Shown piece after piece: positions 23,016 to 35,600 of a DNA stretch of 64,000 nucleotides. The notes beneath the pieces were generated by a model that worked only from the letters and a program-made list of their open reading frames with translations, was not told the DNA's origin and ran no database searches. Numbering within the stretch: the stretch's first letter is position 1; the number at the start of each line of letters is the position of its first letter. This stretch comes from Agelaius tricolor (Eukaryota > Chordata > Aves > Passeriformes > Icteridae), in contig JALJCS010000029.1 in the NCBI GenBank assembly GCA_023055355.1, forward strand, positions 124,001 to 188,000, in the 5' to 3' direction. A program made the translations under genes and the position numbers.

Positions 23016-25114
23016 TCCTGGCCGCTCAAGGTATATTGCTTGGTCTCATCAGATTTTGATCTGCTCTTGTTGTTGGTCAGACTTTGTCCCTAGTGGCTAA
23101 TGATATTTATCACAAAAGACAAAGTGCCTTTTCTCAATTTTCTCAAGCAATTGGAACATGCGCCTTAGAATCCTAAAAAAGTCTTTTCTTTGAAACAACA
23201 CTGTAGTGTTTTTCACTGCCCAGTAGTCTTTCCAGATCTTAAGGAGAAAGAAGGCAAAATGAGGGGACGTATTACAATGAATGATTGTCAGTTTTCCGGT
23301 TCTTTAGCAGTATATTTGTACTTCCACTATTCTTTTCTGTAAAATCATGGTTTTCTATAGTATCCAATTTTCTAGCAAGACACATTTCTGCAACTGAGCC
23401 CATCAGTCTTTGTGAAAAGATATTGTCAAAAGTACAAAACATATGACTAGGCAGTGACAAGTGAGGGAAAAAAGGAGTATGAGAAGCAGCTGCATGATAC
23501 TAAAGTGAGACAAGAAGGAGGAGAAGGTGCTCCAGGTGACAGAGCAAAGAATCCCCCACAGTCCCTGGAGGACATCATCATCAAGCAGGTTGTCTCCCAG
23601 CAGTCCCTGGAGAACCGTGGAGGAACACAATGGAGCTCGTGGGGAGCTCCATGCCACAGCAGGTGACTGTGCCTTGAAGGAAGCTGCAGCTTGTGGAGGG
23701 AGAGAGGGCCAGAAAAGCATCCTTGACCTCTTGGAAGAGTGGAAGAGTACGTGCAAATCTTCAACAGCTGCTAACTCTAATCTATTCTCTTTCCACTTCT
23801 TGTCTTAGGTAAGTAAGAAGACAACGCAAGAATTAGAAGCCTAAATTCTTTTGCTTGAGGCTCCCATTCTTTCTGCCATTCTCTTCCAATTTAGTTTGAA
23901 GTAAAACTCATGATAAAGTTCTTAAGGCTTGATGTTCAGGCTTTTCAGAAAATAGGGAGTGCAAATAACTCTTGTCACTGTCATTTTTTTCAGAGAAGGA
24001 AAAAAGGGAAATTACTGGTTTTCAAGGACTTACGGAAATCCATTGGAAACGGTGGTGAGACTGAAGAGTTTACTTAATCTGAAAAGAGAATGTCGTGGAG
24101 CTACCTCAGCTCTGTACAAGTTTTTTTACCAGGAAGTCTAGACTTTTAAACAGACTAAGGACACAATAGTTATCTCTGGGAATATTTTAGTATGTATAGT
24201 ACATTCATCTTTAAATAGTTCTATCTGTTTGACAGTTATGACTTGGGCTTTAATTTTGATGTGAAAAGAAATATTTGTGATTCAGATCATTTCCATTTCT
24301 GAAGCATTTCAGTTGTTGACTGTTTTTGCTGTCTCCTGAGGGCGGGAAAATAGTCTTTGTACCAATACTGAAACAAACTAGATGGAAAAATTTGTTTTCC
24401 TCATTCTTTTCTGTCTATTTGAACAGGCACAGCAGCAAGACCACTGCTATGAGTCTGAGTGGCCCTTCCACTCCAGGATGACAAACTTGTAGTGGCTAGT
24501 ATGTTATTTGCACCCATTTCTGATGCCGGCTGTTAACTGTTGTGCAGAAAGATCTGTCAACCTTTTTCCCAGGAAGACACTTCTGAATTGCTTCACTTGT
24601 CTCTGAAGCAGAGAACTAAGCTGGCACTCCATTTCTGAGATCTTGCTGTGGTAGCCCCCAAACCCATTTCTTTCAAATGCCTTTTACTTTCAACCCAAGC
24701 ACTTCATTACTTCATGATGTAATCTCTTGTTCTTAATGTTCGGGAATTGTTTTAGACTGATAAGAACATATTGCAGTAAGCAGGTAGAACATCTATCTTA
24801 AGCAGTATCCATCACTTGGCTTTGGTTCATGTATCATAACATCTGCAAGGCATGTCATTTACAATCAATGGATGGGCTGGGGTAACGGGCCACAGGTTTA
24901 GGAATCTTTCTGCAATTAATTTAGCGTTAAAATTTAGCTCTTATCATTTCAATTGGGTCTTTATTAAAACAATCATCTATTTATTACCTGTACCACAATG
25001 ACCAGTGTACCTGTACCACAGTCAACAGTGGCTGAGCATCCTACAGCAATTCCAAGAAGAAGAATGGTCTGAGCCCCCAGTGCAGCACAAGAAGTCTGTC
25101 ATCAAGCCAGAGTC
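23016..25114. other. Unassigned stretch
   Basis: No gene recognised. The GC-richer part at 23520-23760 has a repeat-like texture (two similar 'cagtccctggag' phrases about 35 bp apart) but I cannot name a family. A 3' splice-like site at 23993 is followed by only a short open frame. Confidence 0.45.
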
Positions 25115-25498
25115 CCGCAGGCATTTTCTCAGCCTGGAGAAGAGCAGACTCCGGGCAAATTGTTAGAGCAGCTCTCCAGTAGCTGAAGACAGCCTACCAG
25201 AAGGAGGCAGGTGAGCTACACAAGGGCACGGAGCGGTAGGAAAAGTGTGGATGGCTTTAAAACCTGAAGAGGATAGGTTTCCTTTGGCTATTGGGAAGAA
25301 ATTCCTTGCCAAGATGGTTGTGAGACACTAGAACATGTTGTGGGTGACCAATTCCTGGAAGTGATCAAGGCCAGCTTGAATGGGTCTTTGAGCTTAAGGC
25401 GCTCTAGTGGAAGGTGTCCCTGACAATGACATGCTGGGGAGGACGTAGGTGAATTTAAGGTCCCTTCCAAAGCCAACCATTCCATTATTCTATGGTAA
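25115..25498 (+). mobile_element. CR1 LINE 3' end
   Basis: It starts at the CR1 phrase 'tctcagcctggagaagagcag'. It follows the usual order through 'gaaggaggcagg', 'ggctttaaaacctgaagagg' and 'tagtggaaggtgtccctgac' to 'aaggtcccttccaaagccaa' and an ATTCTATG-type end. It is 5' truncated, about 380 bp and non-coding. Confidence 0.85.
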
Positions 25499-25699
25499 TC
25501 ATTCTGTACAGTAGCAGTAAGAAGTTGAAGCTAGAAATAACATATTCATGCTGAGAAACTGCTATCCAAGGAGTTGAACGGTTTGGGTCTCACATTTATG
25601 GGCCATTTAGCAATACTATATCTAATATCTACTCCTCGCTCTTTATCATACACGCAAGTATTTTATCATTAACGTTTCTGACATTTGGGAATTTTCTTC

Positions 25700-25812
25700 C
25701 CTTCTCTTTCTTTCTTTCTTTTTTTCTTTCTTTTTCTTTCTTTCTTTCTTTTTCTTTCTTTCTTTCTTTCTTTCTTTCTTTCGTTCTTTCTCTCTTTCTT
25801 TCTTTCTTTCTC

Positions 25813-25856
<44 letters not shown>

Positions 25857-25955
25857 TTCTTTCTTTCCCCCACTTCCTTCCTTCACTGCCTTCCTTCCAT
25901 TATGTCCTTCTTTCTGCCAAGTCCTTCTGCCACTTCCTTCCCTCCCTCCCTCCAC
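25700..25955 (+). repeat. (TTTC)n microsatellite with CTTCC-rich tail
   Basis: A long, slightly imperfect TTTC array runs at about 25700-25867, followed by CCTTCC-type repeats to about 25955. Long open frames on both strands here are pure repeat artefacts. Confidence 0.97.
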
Positions 25956-26844
25956 TTTGATGTTAATTTGCAAACTGTCAAGTAGTTACAGGAAATTACT
26001 CTTCTTAAATATCATTTTGAAGCTTAGAAATGAATAACAAAATTGTGTCAAAACAGGGCATTTAAAAGCCATCTGAAAGTGAGAACTAGCTATTGAAAAG
26101 ACAAAAATACAAAAATGAAATGATGGAGTGGATGGTTTTAAGGGATATTCTTTGTATGGCTTTGATACAAAGGAGGATCTCAATTTTTACACCTTCTAAA
26201 AACACATCTTGAAACTTACTACTTTCCGTGACAAAAATATTTCCAAAACAAGGAAATTGATTTATGCAGATGAAAATATCATCTCCCAAATAGTCATCAT
26301 CAAGTCCAAAAATTACCTTGCTTTTTACATAGTAAGATTTATGGAGATTTCTATTCTCATACAAACAAAGAAGAATCGCTCAAATGACTAGAAAATTTTT
26401 AAAAGCAAAATAACCTTTAAGAAAAAAGATCCAAAAAAGAGCAGGGAATTATATACGTCCACACTTGTTACATGTTGGTTACTAATATTGGCTCTAGTTT
26501 GTTGGCGAGTACACTTCCCATTCACGCACGCAGACACCCCTCTTCCTCCTGCACACAGATGTGTGATATTGGGTCTCAAAGAATGGACTATTTGCTCTTA
26601 GATAGGTTTTGGTTCTCAAAGTCAAAGCGTAGTCTTCCTGGCTCTATTACCAGGATTTTGTTCCGGGAAGGGAATGTGCTTGTGCCTGTTAGAAATGGGG
26701 AGGAGGGGACAGAAAGCAAAGCCATTTGAAGACAACCTGCAGCAGAACTAAGAAAGAAGGGTGCTTCTTGACTGCACAGCAAAAGAAATATCGGGAGTAA
26801 AATGGAGGAAAACTTGAGGTGCTGATAGAGTTTCTCCTTGTGAC
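25956..26844. other. Unassigned stretch with one protein-like minus-strand frame
   Basis: No recognised element. A minus-strand frame at 26086-26364 stays open for 92 codons and its middle part (residues ~15-65) has protein-like composition. I see no good splice sites around it and do not recognise it. Confidence 0.4.
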
Positions 26845-29800
26845 AGCTTTCAAACGTACAGAAAACAGCACTTCCTCATTCTCCTGCCTTTTCAATTCAC
26901 ATTAACATTGGAAGAAAAGGGGTTTTGGACAACTTTCTTTTGCTTCTTGCTAAACACTCTGCTGACACTCCGTGCAACTTCCAGAAAAAGATCGGGGATG
27001 CTTTTTGTACTGGGACAGTTTCTCCTTGCGAGACATAGTAGAAAAGCTTTTTGCTAAGATGTAGGCGACAAGAGACGCAGATTCAGAGATACGGAGCTCT
27101 CCGAAGGTAAAGGCCTCTCCCAGGCGTCTTTCGGCACAAGCCGTGCTCCGGAGCGCACCGCGACCGGCACAATGCTCTGTGTGCAAAGAAGCGGCTTCTT
27201 CGCCTCCGGGAGACGGAGACCGCGGCCGCGTCTTTAAAAGCCAAGAAAAAAGTCGCACAACATGGGGAGTGTGTGTGCAGCTCTCAAACTTAAAGAAACC
27301 AGTACCTTACCTCTCTCCTGCCTTTTCCATTCACATTACCATTCAAAAAGAAGGAGTTTTGGACAACTTTCTTTTGCTTCTTGCTAAACACTCTGCAGAC
27401 CTCCGTGCAACTTCTAGAACAAGAGCGGAGATGCTTTCCGTACGGGCACAGTTTGTCTTGGCAAGACATAGTAAAAAAGCTTTTTGCTCAGTTTTATGCG
27501 ACGAGAGAGGCAGAAGGCAGAGTAAAGAGCTCTCCGAAACGAAGCCCCCTGCCAGGGCGTCTTTCGTCAGAAGCCGCTCTCCGGAGAACACCGCCACCGG
27601 CACAATGCTCTGTGCGCGAAGAAGCCGCTTCTTCGCCTCCGGGAGATGGAGAGAACGGCAGCTTCCCAAAGGCGAAGATGCAAGCCGCAGCACACCGATA
27701 TAGCGTGTGCAGCTTTCAAATTGATAGAAACGAGTGCTTTAGCATTCTCCTGCCCTTCCATTCACATTATATTCGAATAAAAGGAGTTTTGGGACACGAT
27801 GTTTTTCTTCTTGTTAAACACTCTGCAGTCCTCTGTGCAACTTTTAGAAGAAGATCGGGGATGTTTTGTGTACTGGCACAGTTTCTCCTTGCAAGATATG
27901 GTGGAAAAGCTTTTTGCTGAGTGTTGAACGACAAGAACCTAAGAAGACGGAGATACGCAGCTCTCCGAAGCTAAGTGCCGGTCCACGGCTTCTTTCGGCA
28001 CAAACCGCTCTCAGGAGCTCCCTGCGCTCGGCACAATGTTGTGCGCAAAGAAGCCGCTTCTTCGCCTCCGGGAGACGGAGAGTGCGGCAGCTTCCCAAAG
28101 GCGAAGATGCAAGTTGCACCACACAGCAACAGTGTGGGCAGCATCCAGACTTAGAGAAATCAGTATTTTACCACTCTCCTGCCTTTTCCATTGTTATTAT
28201 ATTCGAAAGGAACGAGTTCTGCACAACTATCTTTTCCGTATTGCAAAACTCTTTTCAGACCTCTGTGCAAGCTTTAGAACATGATTTTGGATGTTTTCTA
28301 TACTGGCAGAGTTGCTCTTTGCAAGATATGGTGGAAAAAGCTTTTTGCTGAGTGTTGAGCGGCAAGACACGCAGAAGACGCAGATACGCAGCTCTCCGAA
28401 GCTAAGTGCCGGTCCCCAGCTTCTTTCGGCACAAGCCGCTCTTAGATGCTCACCGCGACCGACCCAATGCTCTGTATGCGAAGAAGCCGCTTCTTCGCCT
28501 CCGGGAGACGGAGAGAGCGGCAGCTTCCCAAAGGCGAAGATTCAAGTCGCACCACACAAGCACATTGTGGGCAGCATTCAGACTTCGAGAAAACAGTACT
28601 TTACTACTCTCCTGCCTTTTCCATTGTTCTTATATTCGAAAAGAACGAGTTTTGGACAGCTATCTTTTCCTTCTTGCAAAACTCTTTTCAGACCTCCGTG
28701 CAAGTTTAGAACATGATTTTGGATGTTTTCTATACTGGCAGAGTTTCTCTTTGCAAGATATGGTGGAAAAGCTTTTTGCTGAGTGTTGAGCGGCAAGACA
28801 CCCAGAAGACGCAGATACGCAGCTCTCCGAAGCTAAGTGCCTGTCCACGGCTTCTTTCGGCACAAACAGCTCTCAGGAGCTCCCTGCGCTCGGCACAATG
28901 TTGTGCGCAAAGAAGCCGCTTCTTCGCCTCCGGGAGATGGCGAGAACGGCAGCTTCCCAAAGGCGAAGATGCAAGTCGCACCACACAAGCACATTGTGGG
29001 CAGCATTCAGACTTCGAGAAAACAGTACTTTACTACTCTCCTGCCTTTTCCATTGTTCTTATATTCGAAAAGAACGAGTTTTGGACAGCTATCTTTTCCT
29101 TCTTGCAAAACTCTTTTCAGACCTCCGTGCAAGTTTAGAACATGATTTTGGATGTTTTCTATACTGGCACAGTTTCTCTTTGCAAGATATGGTGGAAAAG
29201 CTTTTTGCTGAGTGTTGAGCGGCAAGACACGCAGAAGACGCAGATACGCAGCTCTCCGAAGCTAAGTGCCGGTCCACGGCTTCTTTCGGCACAAGCCGCT
29301 CTTAGGTGCTCACTGCGACCGACCCAATGCTCTGTGTGCGAAGAAGCCGCTTCTTCGCCTCTGGGAGACGGAGAGTGCGGCATCTTCCCGAAAAAGAAGG
29401 TGCAAGTCGCACCACACAGGAACAGTGTGGGCAGCATTCAGACTTCGAGAAAACAGTATTTTACCACTCTCCTGCCTTTTCCATTGTTATTATATTCGAA
29501 AGGAACGAGTTCTGCACAACTATCTTTTCCGTATTGCAAAACTCTTTTCAGACCTCTGTGCAAGCTTTAGAACATGATTTTGGATGTTTTCTATACTGGC
29601 AGAGTTGCTCTTTGCAAGATATGGTGGAAAAAGCTTTTTGCTGAGTGTTGAGCGGCAAGACACCCAGAAGACGCAGATACGCAGCTCTCCGAAGCTAAGT
29701 GCCGGTCCCCAGCTTCTTTCGGCACAAGCCGCTCTTAGATGCTCACCGCGACCGACCCAATGCTCTGTGTGCGAAGAAGCCGCTTCTTCGCCTCCGGGAG

Positions 29801-31985
29801 ACGGAGAGAGCGGCATCTTCCCAAAGGCGAAGATGCAAGCCGCACCACACAAGCACATTGTGGGCAGCATTCAGACTTCGAGAAAACAGTACTTTACTAC
29901 TCTCCTGCCTTTTCCATTGTTCTTATATTCGAAAAGAACGAGTTTTGGACAGCTATCTTTTCCTTCTTGCAAAACTCTTTTCAGACCTCCGTGCAAGTTT
30001 AGAACATGATTTTGGATGTTTTCTATACTGGCACAGTTTCTCTTTGCAAGATATGGTGGAAAAAGCTTTTTGCTGAGTGTTGAGCGGCAAGACACGCAGA
30101 AGACGCAGATACGCAGCTCTCCGAAGCTAAGTGCCGGTCCCCGGCTTCTTTCGGCACAAGCCGCTCTTAGGTGCTCACTGCGACCGACCCAATGCTCTGT
30201 GTGCGAAGAAGCCGCTTCTTCGCCTCCGGCAGACGGAGAGAGCGGCATCTTCCCGAAAACGAAGGTGCAAGTCGCACCACACAGGAACAGTGTGGGCAGC
30301 ATTCAGACTTCGAGAAAACAGTATTTTACCACTCTCCTGCCTTTTCCATTGTTATTATATTCGAAAGGAACGAGTTCTGCACAACTATCTTTTCCGTATT
30401 GCAAAACTCTTTTCAGACCTCTGTGCAAGCTTTAGAACATGATTTTGGATGTTTTCTATACTGGCAGAGTTGCTCTTTGCAAGATATGGTGGAAAAGCTT
30501 TTTGCTGAGTGTTGAGCGGCAAGACACGCAGAAGACGCAGATACGCAGCTCTCCGAAGCTAAGTGCCGGTCCACGGCTTCTTTCGGCGCAAGCCGCTCTT
30601 AGGTGCTCACTGCGACCGACCCAATGCTCTGTGTGCGAAGAAGCCGCTTCTTCGCCTCCGGGAGACGGAGAGTGCGGCATCTTCCCGAAAAAGAAGGTGC
30701 AAGTCGCACCACACAGCAACAGTGTGGGCAGCATTCAGACTTCGAGAAAACAGTATTTTACCACTCTCCTGCCTTTTCCATTGTTATTATATTCGAAAGG
30801 AACGAGTTCTGCACAACTATCTTTTCCGTATTGCAAAACTCTTTTCAGACCTCTGTGCAAGCTTTAGAACATGATTTTGGATGTTTTCTATACTGGCAGA
30901 GTTGCTCTTTGCAAGATATGGTGGAAAAGCTTTTTGCTGAGTGTTGAGCGGCAAGACACGCAGAAGACGCAGATAGGGAGCTCTCCGAAGCTAAGTGCCT
31001 GTCCACGGCTTCTTTCGGCACAAACAGCTCTCAGGAGCTCCCTGCGCTCGGCACAATGTTGTGCGCAAAGAAGCCGCTTCTTCGCCTCCGGGAGACGGAG
31101 AGAGCGGCAGCTTCCCAAAGGCGAAGATGCAAGTCGCACCACACAGCAACAGTGTGGGCAGCATCCAGACTTAGAGAAATCAGTATTTTACCACTCTCCT
31201 GCCTTTTCCATTGTTATTATATTCGAAAGGAACGAGTTCTGCACAACTATCTTTTCCGTATTGCAAAACTCTTTTCAGACCTCTGTGCAAGCTTTAGAAC
31301 ATGATTTTGGATGTTTTCTATACTGGCAGAGTTGCTCTTTGCAAGATATGGTGGAAAAAGCTTTTTGCTGAGTGTTGAGCGGCAAGACACGCAGAAGACG
31401 CAGATAGGGAGCTCTCCGAAGCTAAGTGCCGGTCCACGGCTTCTTTTGGCGCAAGCCGCTCTTAGGTGCTCACTGCGACCGACCCAATGCTCTGTGTGCG
31501 AAGAAGCCGCTTCTTCGCCTCTGGGAGACGGAGAGTGCGGCATCTTCCCGAAAACGAAGGTGCAAGTCGCACCACACAGGAACAGTGTGGGCAGCATTCA
31601 GACTTCGAGAAAACAGTATTTTACCACTCTCCTGCCTTTTCCATTGTTATTATATACGAAAGGAACGAGTTCTGCACAACTATCTTTTCCGTATTGCAAA
31701 ACTCTTTTCAGACCTCTGTGCAAGCTTTAGAACATGATTTTGGATGTTTTCTATACTGGCAGAGTTGCTCTTTGCAAGATATGGTGGAAAAGCTTTTTGC
31801 TGAGTGTTGAGCGGCAAGACACGCAGAAGACGCAGATACGCAGCTCTCCGAAGCTAAGTGCCGGTCCACGGCTTCTTTCGGCACAAGCCGCTCTTAGGTG
31901 CTCACCGCGACGCAAGCAATGCTCTGTGTGCGAAGAAGCCGCTTCTTCGCCTCCGGGAGACTCGGCTAGCAGCAGCTTCCGAAAC
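26845..31985 (+). repeat. ~430-bp satellite array, 12 unit anchors
   Basis: An anchor resembling 'gaacatgattttggatg' recurs near 26982, 27413, 27841, 28275, 28707, 29136, 29567, 29999, 30432, 30864, 31295 and 31727. Spacing is 428-434 bp. The three leftmost units are clearly diverged and the remaining nine are very similar. Each unit has a GC/CpG-rich half with a perfect or near-perfect palindrome and an AT-richer half ending in 'cctgccttttccattg' and 'tattcgaa' motifs. Sequence variants are shared between units three apart. Open frames of 80-166 codons on both strands repeat from unit to unit. I find no reason to call them genes. Confidence 0.97.
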
Positions 31986-31994
31986 GCGAAAAAC

Positions 31995-32201
31995 AAATAT
32001 TAACACCACCGGCATTGTGTCCCGGGGAATGAGAGGGTTACGCATGAATGGTTTGAGAGATGGGAAACAACTCGATGGTTGGAAGATCTTGTCAAGGGAA
32101 CTTTGTTGTTACTAGTAGTCATTATTAGATTGCTTCTTGTTATTCCATGCATCATGAAACTGGTGAGCCTCTTGGAAGTAAATACAGTGAAAAGGGTTTA
32201 G
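31995..32201 (+). pseudogene. env: 3' end of a retroviral env (transmembrane subunit)
   Basis: One plus-strand frame ends at 32201 and encodes a membrane anchor of leucine, valine and isoleucine (around 32104-32155), followed by a proline, cysteine and short polar tail. The layout resembles transmembrane tails of alpha/betaretrovirus-type (ERVK-like) elements. Directly downstream are a polypurine tract and an LTR, which confirms the retroviral origin. Everything upstream of about 31995 has been replaced by the satellite array, so only the C-terminal end of env survives. It is not a functional gene. Confidence 0.65.
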
Positions 32202-32213
32202 CTGGTGCAAGAC

Positions 32214-32227
32214 AAAGAAGGGGGAAA
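32214..32227 (+). promoter_or_regulatory. Polypurine tract
   Basis: AAAGAAGGGGGAAA lies one base before the LTR start TGTAGC. This is the expected site and composition for plus-strand priming in retroviruses. Confidence 0.75.
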
Positions 32228-32228
32228 T

Positions 32229-32618
32229 TGTAGCAATGTAGCTGAACCTCTTAGACTAAAGGGTGCACCAGCCATCCAGCTGGAATATGTTCTTCTCAGA
32301 ATTTTCTCAGAGCCCTCTGGAATTCATCAAGGTTACTAAGACATAAGCCGTGCTAAAAGAAGAAAGAGAAGTTGAGAAACCAAATTCCAAGACTACAAGA
32401 ACTCGATAACGGGGGGCAGCAAAGCGCCTGGACTGTAACCAATCGTATCTTCTGAGAGGTACACACAGAATGTTATGTGGACATAACAAAGGCACCAAGA
32501 TAGAAATGCGGGCCTAGCGTGTGCAGAGATTTAGAATGTGTAAGTGCATCATGTCAACAATCAACGGCTTCTGCTTAATCCTCTCGCTCCGTTGTCCTGG
32601 AGTCCTGAATTTCCCACA
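32229..32618 (+). mobile_element. 3' LTR of a truncated ERV
   Basis: It starts TGTAGCAATG right after the polypurine tract and appears to end ATTTCCCACA. Length is about 390 bp, typical of ERVK-type avian LTRs. The end is set by the TG...CA rule and a U5-like 'ccgttgtcctggagtcctg' block, so it could be off by a few bases. The 5' half of the provirus is missing, so no target duplication can be checked. Confidence 0.65.
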
Positions 32619-35600
32619 AGGAAAGCCCTACTAAAAGGGCTCTGATTTTAATGATAGTTGCTGTCTAGACGATGAATAATGGGAATAGTTCTTTCAAATC
32701 CTTCCCTCGCTGACATCTGTAAGTTTCATCTTTTCCTGATTGTACTGGTGGCTATACATTAGTTATGACTAGAAAGGAATGCGTTTTAGGGATATGTGGC
32801 AAGGAAATTGGTAGCTCTGCTTCCATTTCCATTGTCTAAGAAGAATTCTGGTTAGTTTTGGACTTTTCATAGACCTCTGACTAGATTGCATTTGTCTTTG
32901 ATTGAGCCCGTAAATTTTAGGCTACTAGGCTTGACCAATGAATAGAAAAGGGAAAGTCACACAGCTTAGGTGGTTCTCTTGTCAACAACTTCTCAATAGT
33001 AGGGCGATTTCTGTCCTCAAGTTTGTTACTTCAGCTAGCAGATTATGCTCACTCCAAAAGAAGGTGAGAAGTTTGCTACCCTAAATGGTCCGAGAATTCT
33101 TCCTGCTTCTTGGTGACTCTTTTGTATGACTGGATTCTGTATTATTGGAGTTTGTTATAAAAAGTTGGATTAAATTGCGTGCGTCCGCTCTTGGGGGAAA
33201 CAGTATTTAGCCAATAACATCTAGGCTTTTATCGACCTGAGACTGTCTGAACGGACCGGACGCTTTAAACACAGTAATTCCTGCTAGTTCCAATTCCATT
33301 TTTAGACTCGACAAACCGAATGGTAAACCTGCACCAGTAGGGAGGGACATTGGACTTTCTCCTTTTTAGAGAGAAACTAATGAAAAAGTTTCAGCAGAAT
33401 CATAGCAGGCTGTAAAATAAGAAAAGCATCATGAAAAGAGGCCAATCCTATCCTCTTAGATATGGCTAGTTGTGATTGGACATGAATGAAATATGTCAAC
33501 TCTGTGTTCCTGGGTATCGCATCAGTAACAGCTACTTCAGCTGCTGTAGTTGTCTCCTAAAGCTAAGAACAGAATCCAAAGAATTGTGATTCCATGGTCC
33601 CAATTCACCCTGTGATGGTGACAGGTGAAAAAGGAGTGGAAGGTGCACGGGGAAATTAACTTGAATGGCCTATCTAAATCAGCAGCCACTGATTTCCTTC
33701 AAAACAGAAAACTTCAACAGGTCAGTTGACCTGTTGGGATTCTTTTAATCCATGGTCATGTTTTTCTTGGGATTCTTGTAACCTTTCCCCATTCGTTCAG
33801 CCTTTGCCCTCAAGCCTTTGCTGACATTTCGACAAGCTGGAAATGTGTTGTCTTTCTTTATCATGTCATAATTCCCTTCAAAGGCTTGTTTGCCTCAAGT
33901 CTTATTTTTGCTGGTTTTCTGCTAGTTCATTGTCAGAGGGCAGCAGGTGCTTTGTAAGAGCAAGTACACAATCCTATAGCTTGCTTTTCTTTTGATTTGG
34001 CCTGTCTAGAAAACTGAATGACTGAACATTTCCGACAGAATTTTCTCTCCCCATTATGTTTCCCTGGAAGGGCAGATGCAAATCATCTACCTAAACTCTT
34101 GGCACGGAAGAAAATAGTGGTTTGCTGCTGCATATAGGTAGAAGCTTACAAAAGGAAGGCCTTGGGCTGAGGCCCGATACTTTGGCTAAGTAGAAAAGGA
34201 CTATGGGAAGGTGAGGCCGCTGAATCAGAGGTAGATCAACAAGTTCTAGAATGGTCACGTGTTCACGGCGTGGTGTATGATGGTTGGTTGAATGAATTTT
34301 GTTATGGCTTAAAGCTGTGGAACTGATAAAGGCCTGAGTGCTTCAAAAGCCTGGTTTTTGCAAAAAAGCAGCTCTCCTCTGCACCTGCCTGGGGACTCTG
34401 CGTCACTAGGGACCCTCACTCCCAGTTTGCCAAGGAGATGATCAGTAGGAATGTTGCAGAGCTGCTGTGTCCATATGAACGGAATGGCAAAGAGTGAAGC
34501 GGTGGGTAGTTTTGGGCTTTAATACAATGCTGCTGCATTGGTGCCAGTTTAGTCGGTTTTCCATCAGTGGCCTTTCTGTCTAGAAGTACACTGCCCAGAG
34601 TCTTCCTAGCATGTGATGCCATTTCCTTCCTGTTGTTTTAATACCTTCCTTCAGTTGAAAGGATGATACAATCTTTACATTTTGAAGATCCCTGTTAGGA
34701 AACACTATGCCAGAGGAGTCATTGCTCCCTTTTCTTCTGCCTCCTTTGTAATTTTCAGAGACTCATTTCAAATTTCTGCTAATGTCGAGAAGAATACTGA
34801 GACTACTCAGCAGGGTTGAGGCTCTCAGCTGCTTTCCTCTTTCATACTGCTTCATACTGTATGTGACTTAATGGCCTGGTTTTGTCATCCGCATTTTGCT
34901 GTGATCTGTGAACACAAAAAGAAGTCTTTGTTTTTTGCAAGAACTACCCCTAGGAGGATTTGTGTTCCTTTTGATTTCTACGGTGTTAGCCCTGTTGCAG
35001 AAAAAAAGGAGATTGTACCCTCTTCTTGTGCTCTCATTCCCTCCTCTCTGCTTTGCATGTCCTAGTTAATCTACTGCCATGACTCATTTGGCATCATCTC
35101 ATCGTGCAAATTCTGCACAGTTGCATGGACTTACAAATGCCAGTTGCCAAGGAGCTAATATAACCATTCAAAGATTAAAGAATTGTAGGGCTGGGCAAGT
35201 TCAGCTGCTGAAACTGTAAGTGGTTAAGTCATGCCATATTAAAGAGACAGAGCAAAGCAGTTCATCTAGGACTTTGAACTGGACACCTCCGAGAATAACA
35301 GCTTGACAGCAATGACACAGCCATCTTCCTAGCTGTATTCCAGAAAGAGAAAAGGGACACCTTCAATGGTTAAGATGTTTGGCATGAGAAAACAGCAAGA
35401 AATGTAGCCCAAAATACTTGAGCCAGATAAAGTGCGTTTTTCTCGTGAGAATTTTGCAGTTGTTCTTTCTTGTCTGTGCCTTTACTTTTCACAGAAGACA
35501 GGGAGGGCGTTCAATTATTATTGTTCTTTTGTTTTCTATTCTTGGCCTCCCTCTTTCCACCTGCCATTAACAATTTTGCCTTTCTTGACTGGCTTGTCTT

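Noticed and set aside
25629..25973. Long Lys/Glu/Arg- or Phe/Leu/Ser-rich frames
   Set aside because: Translation of the TTTC microsatellite.
28291..31810. Repeated 100-166-codon open frames on both strands of the satellite, including some starting MLTATDPMLC
   Set aside because: They recur only because units are near-identical. Several frames and both strands are open at once, with no start context, motif or codon pattern supporting coding.
26845..31985. CRISPR-like array
   Set aside because: Units are ~430 bp, contiguous, without spacers, in a vertebrate context. It is a satellite.
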